A stretch of DNA of 64,000 nucleotides. Source: Strix aluco. Lineage: Eukaryota; Chordata; Aves; Strigiformes; Strigidae. Positions within the stretch are counted from its first letter, which is position 1; the number at the start of each line of letters is the position of its first letter. The notes beneath the pieces are model-generated. The model was not told the origin of the DNA. It was given only the letters and a program-made list of their open reading frames with translations, and did not search any database. This document shows positions 1 to 35,089 of the stretch, piece by piece. Location of the stretch: the NCBI RefSeq assembly GCF_031877795.1, contig NC_133946.1, positions 8,531,144-8,595,143 on the forward strand, given 5' to 3'. Position numbers and translations under genes: made by a program.

Positions 1-22835
<22,835 letters not shown>

Positions 22836-24998
22836 CTGGTGGGAAGGACTGATTTATTTAGACCTCTGTTTTCTTGAGGTTGTCAGCTGGAAGAAACTGA
22901 ATGGATTTTCTGTCAGGTGCTGTTGGGACAGAGGCTTGTAGGACAGTATGTGAGATTTTGCTTGACAATTCTCTGCAGAAAGAGGTTTTTTATTTTTGGT
23001 TCATATCTTTTTTTGAAAAAGATTTGAATCTTGCTAATTTGACTTGATTTTAAGTTGCAATTTTAGAGGAATATTGCAGCTGTTATTTTTATAAAAGATA
23101 TCAGAATGTTTTATTTTCTTTTTTTTAAGAAGGGAAAGTGAATTTAAAAAGACAGTGCACTTTAAAACATGAACTTTGTCACCACTAAGCCTGCTACTTT
23201 TTTCAGCACAAGAAAATGGGGCCTCCTTTTCTGGTAGGCGAGCGTGGCAAGGGCTGTGCCCTGTAATTCATGAATGGATTAGGCAGGACCAGAACAAAAT
23301 CCTTAATCTTTTTGTAGTGAGAGTTGAAACACTATTTTTATTGAAATGTGACACCAGCACATCTGACCAAATGTTCAGGAGTTAATCACAGCAGAACACA
23401 GTCAATTTAAACGTAGTAACAGGGACTCCCGACTTCGCACACCCTCTCTTGGTTTCTTGGATTTTGACCTCGGGTTCGTGCTGGTTGCATCATGCTGGTA
23501 ACTTTGAGAGCAGTTATAACTTTGAATGGAGCAATTGCACTCGTGGTTTTCAGTGTGGTAAAACTGATCTCTCCTTTAGTGTAAATATTCTCATGTTGGT
23601 TTTTAGTGAACCTCTTCCTTTTACTTTCTTCCGAGTACTCTTCTACACTGTATCGTATTCTGTGAAAAAGCTGAGGAGAATGAACTTTGGCTGGAATGTA
23701 GCACCAGGATCACTGCAACTTTCCCACTTAAAGGAGAGGGGGGGAGGAAAAAAAGGTTGAACAGGATAATCAAAGTGCTTAACAGTTCAAATTTTCATTC
23801 AAGTCTGTGGGAATTGCAAGTGCTCGACCAGTATTGCAAGATCACATTCCTTTGTGGCTTACTGACCACATGCTGTATACCACTTTCACCTGCATAATAC
23901 TTTTGGGTAAATAACTTTGTCCACAAATCTGAAGAGGAGAATTAACAGTAAGCCATGTCCACGTGCTTTTCATTATCCCTTAGTATTCCTCTAAAAAAGG
24001 TGGTTTTGTTTGAATGTGTCACATAACTGGTAAATCACTATAAAGAATAGAATCGATCCCAACTACTAATTTTATATGTAAAAATGAAACTGCCCTTTGG
24101 GGCTCTGCCTTGTCCTTGAGACACTTGTCACCAAAATAGGCATTATTGTGGTCATCTCTATATTGACAAAAGCTTGGGGAAGGTAATTGGCCATAAAACA
24201 CTGCTACTATTGATAAGTTATTTTATCCTTTTTTTAGATACCAAAACATTTTTCAAAAGTGCTAAGCAGTCATCCTGTATACTTTTCCTCCTCTTTTTTT
24301 CATCATTTGTCTTTTCTTTCTTTCCCGCATAAGGGAGAGGAAAATACCTGGGGTGATGATGCATTTGAGCTCAAAAGCATATTTCTGCCTTGTCTCACTG
24401 TTTAGAAGTTGCATGGTGATTGTCTGTTTCTTTATCTTCTGCTTATATTTTCCTTGTGCTGTGAAACAAAATATGTGCTGCAGGTTGCATATGTGTAGAA
24501 CAAATCTTAACTGAGCTACTCCTGCAATCTTTAGTTTTGTTATCTTGCCTCTTAAGCCATGCTTTTGTCTGTGTTCAGTCTCTTGTCTCTGTTCCAGGAT
24601 AATCCACGCAGTAACTCACTTGCACTGGTTTCAGTGGCATTACCATGCTTATTTTCAGTCATACACTTAGAACACACATCATGGCAAGTAGATAAAGGCA
24701 TCAGCACACAGTCTTTCTAGATTTGAGTTTATTTTTTTCAGTATGGCTGTGTCAGGATGGCTTCTTCTCCTTCTAGCGTGATGATATCACTGCCACTGAT
24801 CTAGTGGCACTTATTAACAGAGACTACACAGTCTATTTTACATTTTTACTGAAAAAAGAATTATTTTTGTTTTCCACTTTTCTGAATACTTGAAGTAGCT
24901 TTGTCTTGCCAAAAAGGATGTGCCGGTTCTTATCAGCCTGCAAGTTCAATTTTTTTTTTTTTGTCTCTTAAGGTTGTCTGGGTTTTTTGTGTTTTTCC
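22836..24998 (+). other. TPCN2: probable TPCN2 3' untranslated region or downstream flank
   Basis: No AATAAA or ATTAAA on the + strand in the 2.16 kb after the stop. Weaker variants (TATAAA near 24,042, CATAAA near 24,194) exist. The 3' UTR may therefore run to the hexamer at 24,999, or end earlier with a variant signal; RNA data would be needed to decide. Confidence 0.45.
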
Positions 24999-25085
24999 AA
25001 TAAATTCCACTACAGTCTACCATTTTGTCTCTTAAGGTTGTCTGGGTTTTTTGTGTTTTTCCATTAAATTCCACTACAATCTACC
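24961..25085 (+). repeat. 64-bp-period tandem duplication
   Basis: Copy 1 is 24,961-25,021 and copy 2 is 25,025-25,085. Over 61 bases I count two differences: CCAATAAATT versus CCATTAAATT, and ACAGTCTAC versus ACAATCTAC. The high identity implies a recent local duplication. Each copy carries a poly(A)-type hexamer after a GT-rich stretch. Confidence 0.93.
24999..25062 (+). terminator. TPCN2: candidate TPCN2 polyadenylation signal with GT-rich downstream element
   Basis: AATAAA at 24,999-25,004 is the first canonical hexamer after the stop codon. About 35-55 bases later comes GTTGTCTGGGTTTTTTGTG, a typical GU/U-rich downstream element. A second hexamer, ATTAAA, sits at 25,063-25,068 in the duplicated unit. 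No RNA evidence; the signal could be fortuitous. Confidence 0.4.
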
Positions 25086-25089
25086 AAAG

Positions 25090-28000
25090 CAACACAAATG
25101 TGTGGGATTATCATAAACATCACAAATGCCTCCATTATGCAATCTTTGCATCTGGGCAAAGGTGAATAAGGCTTTCTGAAGGGGAATAGTCTTAGTCTGG
25201 TTCTTTTTTCATATTTGTGTCATTGACTGAAAGTGTAACTAGCATTTAATACAAAATTGTGGTACCTAATGTCACTTGTACTGGAAGATGTAAATGACAA
25301 CAAGTCTTATGCAATAATTGTATAAATCATGAAAGTGAATGTATGTAACTGGGTAAAATTTGAGGTTTGCGTTATTAAAAAAAAGTTCCTTCTCCTTCTT
25401 AAAACATGAAAATAATTGGGGTGTTGAAATGATTCTTGTGGTTTGTTTTTGCCCTTCCTCCTGCTACTGATTTCTGTTGTGCTCAGCATCTATGCTCCCA
25501 TTATCTTTACTAGTTGAAGGCTGGGCCCATGGGAGACGTTACATGCAAGTGGGACACAACTGCCTGGTTTCAAAATGCAGGACCTGAAGTATGCCGCTCT
25601 GTTATTCTCCAGTTCTAGAAGCTCATAATGTCAGCTGTAGGTACTTGATATGCTTAATTTTTGAGGTGAAACTTCATTGGAACTGAGTCTTGAGGTGTTG
25701 AGCAGCTTGATTTCTATTTCCGTTTCAATCTTTGCATCTACAAACTAGGTATTCCTTCATCTCCTTTTTCCCAAAAAGATCAGTGCAATAAGCATTCTCC
25801 AAGCATTTCAACTGGGACAGATTTTGCACATAATTTAGCAGAGTCCATGGCATTCTTTTGAAACAGCTTCTGGTTTAGAAGTTTGGGGTTTTTTTAATAA
25901 TGGAACAAAATCAGTTCTGGATCAAGCTAAAGGCTTTAGTTTGTGGCTGTCTCTGACAATGGCTGTTGTGAATGCTTAGGGTGAAGCATGTGAAAGCCAA
26001 AGCAAATAGAAGATCATCTTGCCACCTTAAATCACGCTCAAATTTTTCAAAGTTCTGGAGGGCCTTAATTGCCAGACTGTTGGCTAATTTGAGATTCCTC
26101 AGATGTTGGGGTTTTTTTCCTTCCTGATTTTCTATGAATTTATATTGCCTCAAGATTTAGGAATGGAGGGAGAGGATGGAGGCAACTGACGTGCTCTTGA
26201 TTCTTTCAATAGAAATATAGAAATACAGTGATAAACCTCACATGCACATTTAACTGTGAAGAAACTTAAAAAGCTTATATTGGTCAGAGGTGCAAATAGG
26301 GCAGGTAGAATAACCTCATAACTGTAGAAATTACAAACAAAGGAAGAATCCTGTCTTGGGTGTCAAGGGTTTATATGAATAAATGATGAGCTTTCTTGGT
26401 CTCTCTGCTGTGCTGATATTGTACATCTCTTGACACATTTTTCATCCTCCAACACTTTTTAATGTGCACAAAAATACAGGGATATACAAAGCTATAAGAA
26501 AAAATGGGGCCTATAGGAAAGTGATGCAGGATATAGATTAGTTATGTCTGAAATGTGAGGTAAGGGCATCTCTTATCTTGTTAGATGGTTTATCTTTTCA
26601 CCTGCCAGTATATTATGAGGAGTACGTAGTGTTACCATGGCTTCAGCTTTTGTTTAACATTGTGCTTTAGTCAGATGAAATCATTTCAGCACTCCATCTG
26701 TCTTGGGCTTTTATTGAAAACAAAATAAAATTGCCTGGTTTTTTTTATGTAGGTTGATGTATTCTTGATTTTTTTTTTTTTCTTTCACTAGATTTTTGTG
26801 TAATTAAAAGCCCATTCAACTGATGGGAGTTTTCCACGAATCAAATGGTTTTGACTTAATCTGCAGTATTCATAAACATTCAGAGCCATTTGTTATGTGA
26901 ACTCTGGGTAGAAATAATTTGGGGGTGGAGGGATAAGATTTGATTTCTATTCCAACTCTAAGCACTTCACTACATAGGACACTGTTTCAAAATGACATTG
27001 ATAAACTAGAGAAAATTGCTGAAATTATTGAAGTAAAATTTAAGGGATAAATATGGACTGTTACAGTTGAATAGCACAAAATGTAGAAGTACATAGCAGG
27101 GAGTAAAGAGTGTTAGAAAACAAATATAGGGCTTATAGTGTACTACAAATTGAATGAGCTAACAGCATCTGAAAGAGATCAAAAGAAAATTGCTTTGCTG
27201 TAATTTGTATTAGTACTTTCCTTTAGGCCCCCCTATTCCTGTATTGGGCCCTGCATTTTAAAATAAATAGGAGGGGGGAGGCATTTGTTACAGGACAGTA
27301 ATAGAGGTTTTAAGAAATTTGGAAGGTGTGAGTTGGGAAGAACTTTGAAGGAAATAATTTGTTGAGGCAAACAAGAGACAGACAAGTATTTTTTTAACCA
27401 CTATTCAAGTACTGAAATGGCTGAGAGTTGAATTGTTCATGTCCTACAATCAGCACACAGAGATTACACAAGTTGTAGCTTAGGTTTTGGCAAAAAGTTG
27501 CTAGATACGAGGGATGCTTCCTAAATCTGAGCAATGTACTCTGGGAGGTCACAGACCCCCCTTCACTTGAGTGCCCTTTTAGGAAGGGTTTGACAGTCAC
27601 CTGCTACAGCTTTGTCTGGATGTTTGTGAACCTGCCCCTGCTTGGTGATGCCTCAGCTGGTCCCTGAGATCCTGTCCCGCCTACCTCTCTGTGGTTTCAC
27701 TGGAAAGAATTCCTACGGCTCTAACAAGTCTTACTTTTGTTGTTACAGCATGTGCTGTTGGTTCTACCTAATGGCTTACAAATGTTTACAGCATGGAAGT
27801 ATTTTACAAGTAAAGATAGCAAAAAAATATGCTCCTTCAGCTTCCCATTATAAACAAGAAGATGAAATTTAGTTGCATGTGCTCTGTTGCTAATACTCCA
27901 CAACCACTCCCTGGTCCCTGCACTATCTCCCCATAGTTCCCCACACAGTTTTCTCTGCTGGGCTCCCTTTACTCTCATTTCTCCATCCCTTACCTTTTTG

Positions 28001-28940
28001 GGCAGGAGGAGGAGGAATGTGCAGCCTTTCTCCCAGTTTGTGTTTGCTCACTGGCAAGCTGAGCAGATCAGATAACTTGAGCTTTGCCTTGGTGAGAACA
28101 CTTAATTTGGGCGCTCTGCTCTACTTTTTACCAGTTGTCCCAAAATGTGTGACACTTATACCTTTGACACTTTAGCCCTTTTATCAAACTTGGTTTGGTG
28201 GATGAATTTGAAAGTTATTACCAGGGGACAGGTGCTATGAATGCTGTACTTAAATCTTTTTCTATATTTGAAGAGTTGTTATTTCCCCAGCATAAAGTGA
28301 GAGAAAATGTTCAGGAAAAATCCTCAAGGCTATGATGGCATTCTTCAGATAGTAAGTACACAGTGATGTGTACAGCAAATAAAGAGTATGAGAACTTCAA
28401 GACTGTGTATAAAATGGAGTCACAAGGCATAATTAGTATGTGTGTTTTGTAAAAGTGTCTTCATTAATTAAAATTGTTGCAATTCTGGAGGAAAATTGTG
28501 GTATACAGTTACCCTCGTCATGTATGAACTTGTTTGCCAAAGGTAGCAAAATGATGTTTTGTCATGAATTACCCATGTTACCTACTATAAGGGAAAACTT
28601 AAATGTTTTCTCTGACTTACAATTCCAGCCTTTTATGGAGTTTATTTTCATTGATTCTCATATCTAGTCCTATACTTAGAATTTTTCCACAGTAATTGTA
28701 TAAAAAATGGTTTACTGATGCTGTTTTTTTTTTTTTTAAACTTCAAACTGTAAGTTGAAGACAATTGCAGCTTGTCCTTTTCTTTAATGCTAGAAATTCC
28801 TTACAACAGTCTCAGCCATCTTTTTTCCATTAAGCTAGTTGAGCAGGTGTTGTCTTTGTTCTGTACAGATACTTTCATGGCCCCCATCATTGCATTATTT
28901 GAGTGCCTCCCAAGTACTTTCCTGAAAACATCCTGCTGGG
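25090..28940. other. intergenic, no gene seen
   Basis: AT-rich, with only short frames lacking any known similarity. There is a T-run at 26,769-26,780. I see no known repeat. Confidence 0.65.
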
Positions 28941-28944
28941 ATAG

Positions 28945-29085
28945 GAAAATATTACTATCCTTATTTTGTAGATGATCAGCTGAGATATTTGGTGATCTGC
29001 CCACAGCCAAGCTTGAAATCTGTGGGAGAGTTAAGAATAAAACTTGCAGTCCCTGCTCACTGCTTTTGCTAACAGACAATACTGC
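28945..29085 (+). repeat. MIR-like (CORE-SINE) relic
   Basis: ATTACTATCCTTATTTTGTA, then GATGATCAGCTGAGATATTTGG, TGATCTGCCCACAGCCAAGC and a tail ending near CCTGCTCACTGCTTTTGCTAAC. This follows the order of the MIR core: 'attattatccccattttacagatga', 'ctgag', 'cttgcccaaggtcacacagc'. Strongly diverged. Confidence 0.6.
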
Positions 29086-29089
29086 TTTC

Positions 29090-30535
29090 TTTTTTTGCAA
29101 CTTCAGTTGTATGTTTATAAGATGATATTGATGTTTCAACATCGACTGGTTTATAATTTCACTACTGCCTATTTTTGTATGTAACTTTTTTGTTTACTTT
29201 GTTTCAGAATTGCAGAAAAAAATCCTGGAACCACTAAGGTTCTAACTCTACTTATTTCCCACCTTATGAAAAGAGGAGGAAGGACTATTACTGATTTGCC
29301 ATCTGATTTATAATGATTTGAGGCTGGCACATGTGCTGGAAGTTGAGTAAACATAAGTAGACTCCAGTAATTAAGGTGCTACTGTAGCTGTACAAAAATA
29401 CAGGATGACCATCTTAAACAGCAGCTATTTGATAGCTCCAGCTTTTGTTTCTGTCAGACCTGAAACTCATTTCAAGAATGCCTGAGTGTTTCTTTAGCCT
29501 CATCTTCCTTTCTACTGCATGTATTTTTTTTTTTGTGGTGAGTAAACGGTCCAACTTGGTGAGGACTTGCAACATCATATTGAATTTAGAAAACTGTCCA
29601 AGAGGCCTATTGCTCTGCATGATCTTGCTGACCAACGATCATCAGCATTTGAGAGAATGGAAATTCATGTCAAAATAGAAAAGGAAGTGCATTTTTAAGA
29701 CTATCTTTTAAGGTTCTATCATATAGCAGGTGTGTGTGTCTGTGTAATGTGAAATACAATCTCCAATATGACCACAGGTTGCTGGACTGGATGCAGAAAT
29801 TACTGAGTCAAATTGTAAGGATTATGTTACACAGCCTTACATCAGGTAAGACCAGAAGGGATTTTGATTTTTATGCTTAAAGTTAGGGTTATTGTGTAAG
29901 ATTCTGGCTAAAATCAGACTGGTTTCTGTTAGCTTCCAGAAAAGAATTACCATTTTGTGTGTGATACAAAACTGTAACACTATAGCATTGAACTAGGTAG
30001 TGGTAGTATAACAATGACCTTGTACAATGAGCATCCTACCAAGGTGAGCAGGAAAGCCAGTCTAGCCTGTGTTATTTTATTATGTTAGGTCTCCTTCTTG
30101 TGCTTAAGAATGAATTGGTTCCACACATAATGTGCTGAGCTGTTGCCAGTGCTCTTTTTTATTAACTAATGATCTTAGAAAGTAAAACTTAAGTCTTTAA
30201 CGTGTCTTCCCTTACCTGTTTAATACCAGTCAGAATAATCTTGTATTTCACCAAAACTACAAGTGTTTAGTTTCCAGCATCCTGGATAATTGGTGGGTTT
30301 TCTGAAAAGACTTGAACAATTACTTGGTATAGAAAAACTACTCTAAAGATGTTCTCTGTAAAATCAAAGGTGAAGGTGTTATACTCAGACAATAAAACTT
30401 AGATCAAAGTAGCCAGCAGAAGGGGCCATAAGAAGAGCAGATTGTCCTTTAAGCTTTACCGTGTTATGCAAGGTGTTACCTCTCTCTTTCTCTAATCAGA
30501 TTTCATGAAGAAAGCAAAGCTATTCTTTCCCGACG
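29090..30535. other. intergenic, no gene seen
   Basis: One exon-like stretch (29,778-29,845) is flanked by AG and a strong GTAAGA donor but has no partner exon that I can identify. Otherwise unremarkable. Confidence 0.55.
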
Positions 30536-30550
30536 TAATTCAATCGGAGC

Positions 30551-30612
30551 CTTTAGCTAGATCAGCAGGAAAAGCACCTGCCTTTCTTGCTTTAGATTTG
30601 TTTGATAGACCC
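30551..30612 (+). repeat. possible tRNA-derived SINE head (degraded)
   Basis: TTTAGCTAGATCAGCAGGAA resembles a tRNA D-arm/box A (TAGCTCAGTNGG). About 30 bases later, TTGTTTGATAGACCCC resembles a T-arm/box B (GGTTCGATTCC). The spacing is tRNA-like, but no acceptor stem pairs, so a functional tRNA is unlikely. Confidence 0.3.
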
Positions 30613-30619
30613 CAGTCTT

Positions 30620-32375
30620 TGATAGGAGTTGGTTAATCCATAACCCAAGAGTGTGGCCACAGCAACACCTGCCACGCAGGTGAGATTTTAGTCTTGTTAA
30701 TATACAAATACAGTATAGATTTTTATATTAACCTTGCACACATACACACCCAATAGTGATTGTCATAAGTAGGAGAATTTAATAAAACAAGATCATAAAT
30801 GTCTAATGTATTTTTTGTTGGGCAATAAAGTTGCCCACATGTTGTAATTGAGGTCTGAAGCTAACTTGCTTGCTGGGGCCCCTCTAGGGTAGATTACATA
30901 GACTAATAGAGCACATGAAAAAATGAGTTTCATGCTCTGCTTTTCCTCCTGTTTTGTTCACTAGCCTTTCCTCCTTAACTCTGTCTTGGGTTGGTGCCCA
31001 CTGTAATATCTACTGCCATCAAACTCAGCGCTTTAAAATTAGGCACACGTTTGAAACATCTGCTTGATTGAGACCCTCCACAGTAACTATTAAGCTTTTG
31101 CCTCTGACATTTTCCAAAGTCCTTGATTCTCTTCTTGTCTCCTGAGTGACCCTGATACAGTCCTCTGGAGATCTGTAAAGCAGGCTCCTGTACTTCTTAA
31201 CTGTGCAGATGTTGGAAAGTGAATGTGGGCTGAAGGCTGAGGTTCAGGCTTAAATTCTCTAAAACTCACCTACATTATATAGGTGACAACTGTGAAATTT
31301 AGATCTGGAGCATCTTATATTCAGCTCTGCTCCAGAGTTCCACGCGTGAGATTTCTGATTTGCAGAGAGAGAGGTGTTGCCTGGCTTTTCACCAGACACT
31401 CATGAGCAGGCGTTTGGGGAGGACCACAACTCATTTACTAAATGAGGAAGGGTTGAATTAAATCCTATATAGATAAGATGGTGGTTCAGATAAAAAGGGT
31501 TGTGACCCATCAATGTATGTAAGAATCCCACTGTGAGGAGGGCAGTTTCACTGTGTAAGAAGGAATTTCACAAGATTTGTGACAACTGTATTACGTTACA
31601 GCTATGTTTTCTGTGGCCACCAGCGTGTTAGTGCGCTAACAGACGTACCAGAAAACAGAACCAATGTTTTACAGAACATTGTACCATAGCATTTTACAGA
31701 ACAAACTCTTGATAGAATATCTACAAGGATCTAGCTCTGCTATTTCATTGCTACAGTTACTTTCTCCCCCAGCAAATTTACCCTGGCTTGTGCCCTTGAG
31801 ACTCTCGAGGGATGTTATGGTGCCCCATGACCTTCCTTGGCACTGCTTTTCCATGGCCTTTGATGATGACTCCACTGTTACATTATATGATTGAGGTAAA
31901 TACTTTCTCCTGCTTTGATGACTACTGTATCATTAGATCTGATTGTCTGTCTAGTTCCTTGTGATGGTGTTCAGGCTCAAGTATGATATGTCTAAAATGT
32001 TGCCATTTGAATTGGGAAGTACCTTACTGCAGAGGTGGGCTTACCAGTGGGGATAATGGGACTGGAGCCCTCCAACTCACACAAGCTGCTTTGTCATGTA
32101 TGCTTCAAGTCATTTTACAGGGTTATGGTCACAGCACTGCCATCTTTCTAGCTGTACTATCATCTTAGCTGGCTAATTGTGATTTAGAAATGAATACTGT
32201 GGAAAATCGTGGTGGGTCAGACAGTGTTCTAAAAATACTTTTGGAATAAGTTTTAAAAAGCTGAGTTATGTGATGTATCATGTATCATGGAAGGCACTGG
32301 GGGGACACTGAGTCTGTCTGCTCCTTGGGGCAGAGATCTTGCAACCAAAATAGACGAAGGGAAGAAGACAAGGAA
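30620..32375. other. intergenic, no gene seen
   Basis: No coding exon, named repeat or motif cluster that I can support. Confidence 0.55.
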
Positions 32376-32379
32376 AGAA

Positions 32380-32500
32380 CATTTTCCAGAGAAGGAACTG
32401 AGGCAAAGTGACCTTGGGCACAAGAATCTCTCTCAGTAGTGGGGACTGAACCCAAATCCTATATTTGCCACTTGGTTACCTCTAGTAGACCATTCTTCTC
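32380..32500 (+). repeat. MIR-like relic
   Basis: ATTTTCCAGAGAAGGAACTG, then AGGCAAAGTGACCTTGGGCA, then AGTGGGGACTGAACCCAAAT. It parallels MIR: 'attttacagatgaggaaactgaggcacagag...gtgacttgcccaaggtcac...ggtagaacccaggtct'. Confidence 0.6.
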
Positions 32501-32504
32501 ACTA

Positions 32505-33330
32505 AATTTGACATAAAATGTTAGTCTTGGTCCTGGGCAAAGATGTCTTAATTTGGTGCTATGAGGGTGGGTTTCTTTCCAGCAGTTCTCCCACCATTTC
32601 CTGTAAAGGTCCCCTCATTACGTTGGTTAGTTGTCTTGTGTGACTGTGCTCTTTCTGATATGTTGACACTGGTTAAGAAGCAAATTGTTTGTGCATGACT
32701 CTTTTGCAGAGATTCCCAATCACAGACCGGTGCTTTATGGGAGCAGTAAACCAGGGGGAGATGAGGAATTTTCTGTTCAGGTGCTGTAATCTCATTTTGT
32801 CACACCAACCTGCAGAGGTTGGTAGGCTTTGGGTAGCAGGACGCTGGATGCATTGGGATGCTGGAAAGCCTTGGGGCAAGGGCAGCCACTCAGAGGGGCA
32901 GGCTTGCCTCTTTCCTTGCCCAGGGAAAAGGAGGCAGGAGCCCAGGACACTTTTTCCTGGAAGCAGCAGCACTGAAGGTGTCCATCACCTCTAGTGAGGT
33001 GGAGAGGAGAGGCCAGCTGTGGGTCAGAGAGTGCTTTTTGGGAGGGTGTGAAAGGAGGTGTGAGATTATAGAATTTGGAGGGCACAGAGGTATAGAGCAT
33101 CTAAGCCTTACCTTTGTGAGTTTGTACTTGGTGTGTATTTGTAAGCTGAATTGCAACCCTAACTGTTACAGAAAATGGAGAAACAGGGAGAAAGAAGATG
33201 TTAAAAAACCCAGGGCAATTAAAAATTCCTGAAAGAAAATATAAAGATTGTTTTTATTTTATTTTTTAAAGTTTTTTACATTTTTGGGGGGACATGACAG
33301 GATTTTTTTAATTCTCTAGTTGTGATTTCA
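32505..33330. other. intergenic, G-rich stretch
   Basis: About 32,740-33,090 is richer in GC than its surroundings and opens overlapping frames on both strands (up to 124 codons). None has a recognisable domain or splice context, so I treat them as chance. Confidence 0.5.
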
Positions 33331-33331
33331 G

Positions 33332-33344
33332 CCAGCAGGGGGAG
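33332..33344 (+). promoter_or_regulatory. CTCF-like motif
   Basis: CCAGCAGGGGGAG matches the CTCF core (CCASYAGRKGGCR) except for one C to A change. It may mark a chromatin boundary downstream of TPCN2. Motif evidence only. Confidence 0.4.
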
Positions 33345-33349
33345 TTCAA

Positions 33350-34425
33350 GACCCCATTTTAGACTGACCATGCAGGTTGGGCTGTATGATCAGCACTTCT
33401 GGATGCAGTTAATGGAACATTCTCAGCATAGTTAAGTGCTGGGGCCTGAATCAAGGGGTTGGAATACAATCGGGTTTTGTTTTTTTTTTTTATGGCAAAA
33501 TGTAAGAAGGTATGTTTTGAGGCAGTGAATTATCAGGAATACACATCTGTTTGTACCAAAATATTTGTATCTGGAACACTTCTGCATTGTGCTTGGAGTA
33601 TGAAATGTAAGAGTAAGACAGTGAAACTTCTTACAAACTGCCAAATTCAGTTTCATTGTCCCATCTGAACGAAATATAGTTAAATAACATTAACTGCTAA
33701 TGAGCTGCAAAACAATCTCTGATCTTTGAGAATCCCAGAGAGCAGCAGTGGACAAAACGTTTCAAAAATGGCCTCTAAATTTTAACACAATGATCAAATT
33801 TTCTTGTAGACAGTTCCTGGGAAAGAAGTTAATTCTTCCTTTCTTTAGGTTTTTAGTGTATATTCTAGGATCTGTATGTTCTGGTGGCAGGGACATCCTG
33901 CTACATCTTATGTTCCAAAACAAGAATAATAATGAAATACGTGAAAATAAGTCAAGCACTGCTGGGCTCCCTTTAAACCTATAACTGTGGTTCCTCTGTG
34001 ACAATAAGCTCTCAACTGAGCATTCATCCATTGAGCAGTCAGGGTCTTTTATACCATCTCCAGCTGATAACCAAAAACATAAACCACATTTTAAAGTAAT
34101 TCGTTGTATAAACTGGTCTTGCAAATGTTCAGTTATACTAATCTAAGCAGATGCACATGTTGCTGCCTTAGCAGTCTGGTCAAATTCTTCAGAACGAAGC
34201 AGCTTGTTCTTGTCTGCAAATACATATTGACAAAAACTTACTGGCTAGTTTCTTGTATTTCCTTAAATCATCATTCTACAAATGTATATTTTTACTGCAA
34301 GGAAAGCTGAAGTGTTTAAATGTTTGAAGACATAATTATAGGTGGAGTGAATCTCAAGATACAAGTAACGGCATTTCCCTTTTTCACTTAAACCTCAATT
34401 AGATGTAGTAGTTAGGACTAAAACA
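33350..34425. other. intergenic, no gene seen
   Basis: Contains a T-run at 33,479-33,491 and short chance frames. Nothing else recognised. Confidence 0.55.
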
Positions 34426-34429
34426 AGTT

Positions 34430-34800
34430 GTGCTTTGTAAAGAGACCAAAGAAAGGAACTGAACAGTCCCTGAGTGAAAACAGTGAGGGGAATCGGCGTG
34501 TCTGGCATTGACATAATACTGCGAAATCAATGCTTTGATCAACTATAAAGCATAACAGCTGTGTGAAAGGTTTGCTGTGGTTAGCTGGCATTATCTCTTG
34601 TGTAAAGGAAAGTACATTGTAAACCAGTAAAAATTAACTGCCAGAGCACAATGATGGTTTTGTGACTGGGAATTCAGATAAAGGTTTGCTTCTGTTGGCA
34701 GAATGATAAAAAGAACTGAGGCCATTTGCATACAGGTGAAGCGAGGCGGCGATGTCCTGTGTTCCACAGAGGCCAAGGCACCACAGGTATGCAAAGTGCT
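34430..34800. promoter_or_regulatory. putative conserved noncoding element
   Basis: Compact block with retained CpGs (ATCGGCGTG near 34,494, GCGAGGCGGCGATG at 34,741-34,754) and transcription factor motifs. An octamer ATTTGCAT (34,724-34,731) sits two bases from an E-box CAGGTG (34,733-34,738), and an NFI half site TTGGCA is at 34,695-34,700. This look is typical of vertebrate enhancers, but I have no alignment. Confidence 0.4.
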
Positions 34801-34826
34801 TCAGCTCCAAGTGCTGCCTTTAATTT

Positions 34827-34829
<3 letters not shown>

Positions 34830-34859
<30 letters not shown>
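34830..34859. repeat. poly-T tract, 30 bases
   Basis: Uninterrupted T30 directly after the putative element at 34.4-34.8 kb. It could be the A-tail of a minus-strand retroelement, but no adjoining element is recognisable. Confidence 0.9.
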
Positions 34860-34863
<4 letters not shown>

Positions 34864-35089
34864 CTGGTTAGTTATGGAGTGGGAGGAAAGGTCTGAGGAA
34901 ATGGGCAATACCAGGAAAAGTCATTGGGTGGCAGCAGAGGATTTACCACTTACCATGGTACCAACAAAATAAAGGCAGAAAGAACTGTAGTTCTGCGTAA
35001 CTTTGATACAGGTAGCAAAGTGAGATCTCAGAATGGTATCTATGGTGAGAATGTGCTCTGTGTATGAGACAGGAGATATCTCTCACAAA

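Noticed and set aside
32858-33232. Overlapping 99-124 codon frames on both strands
   Set aside because: They arise from a GC-rich patch with few stops. No domain, and both strands are open at once, which argues against coding selection.
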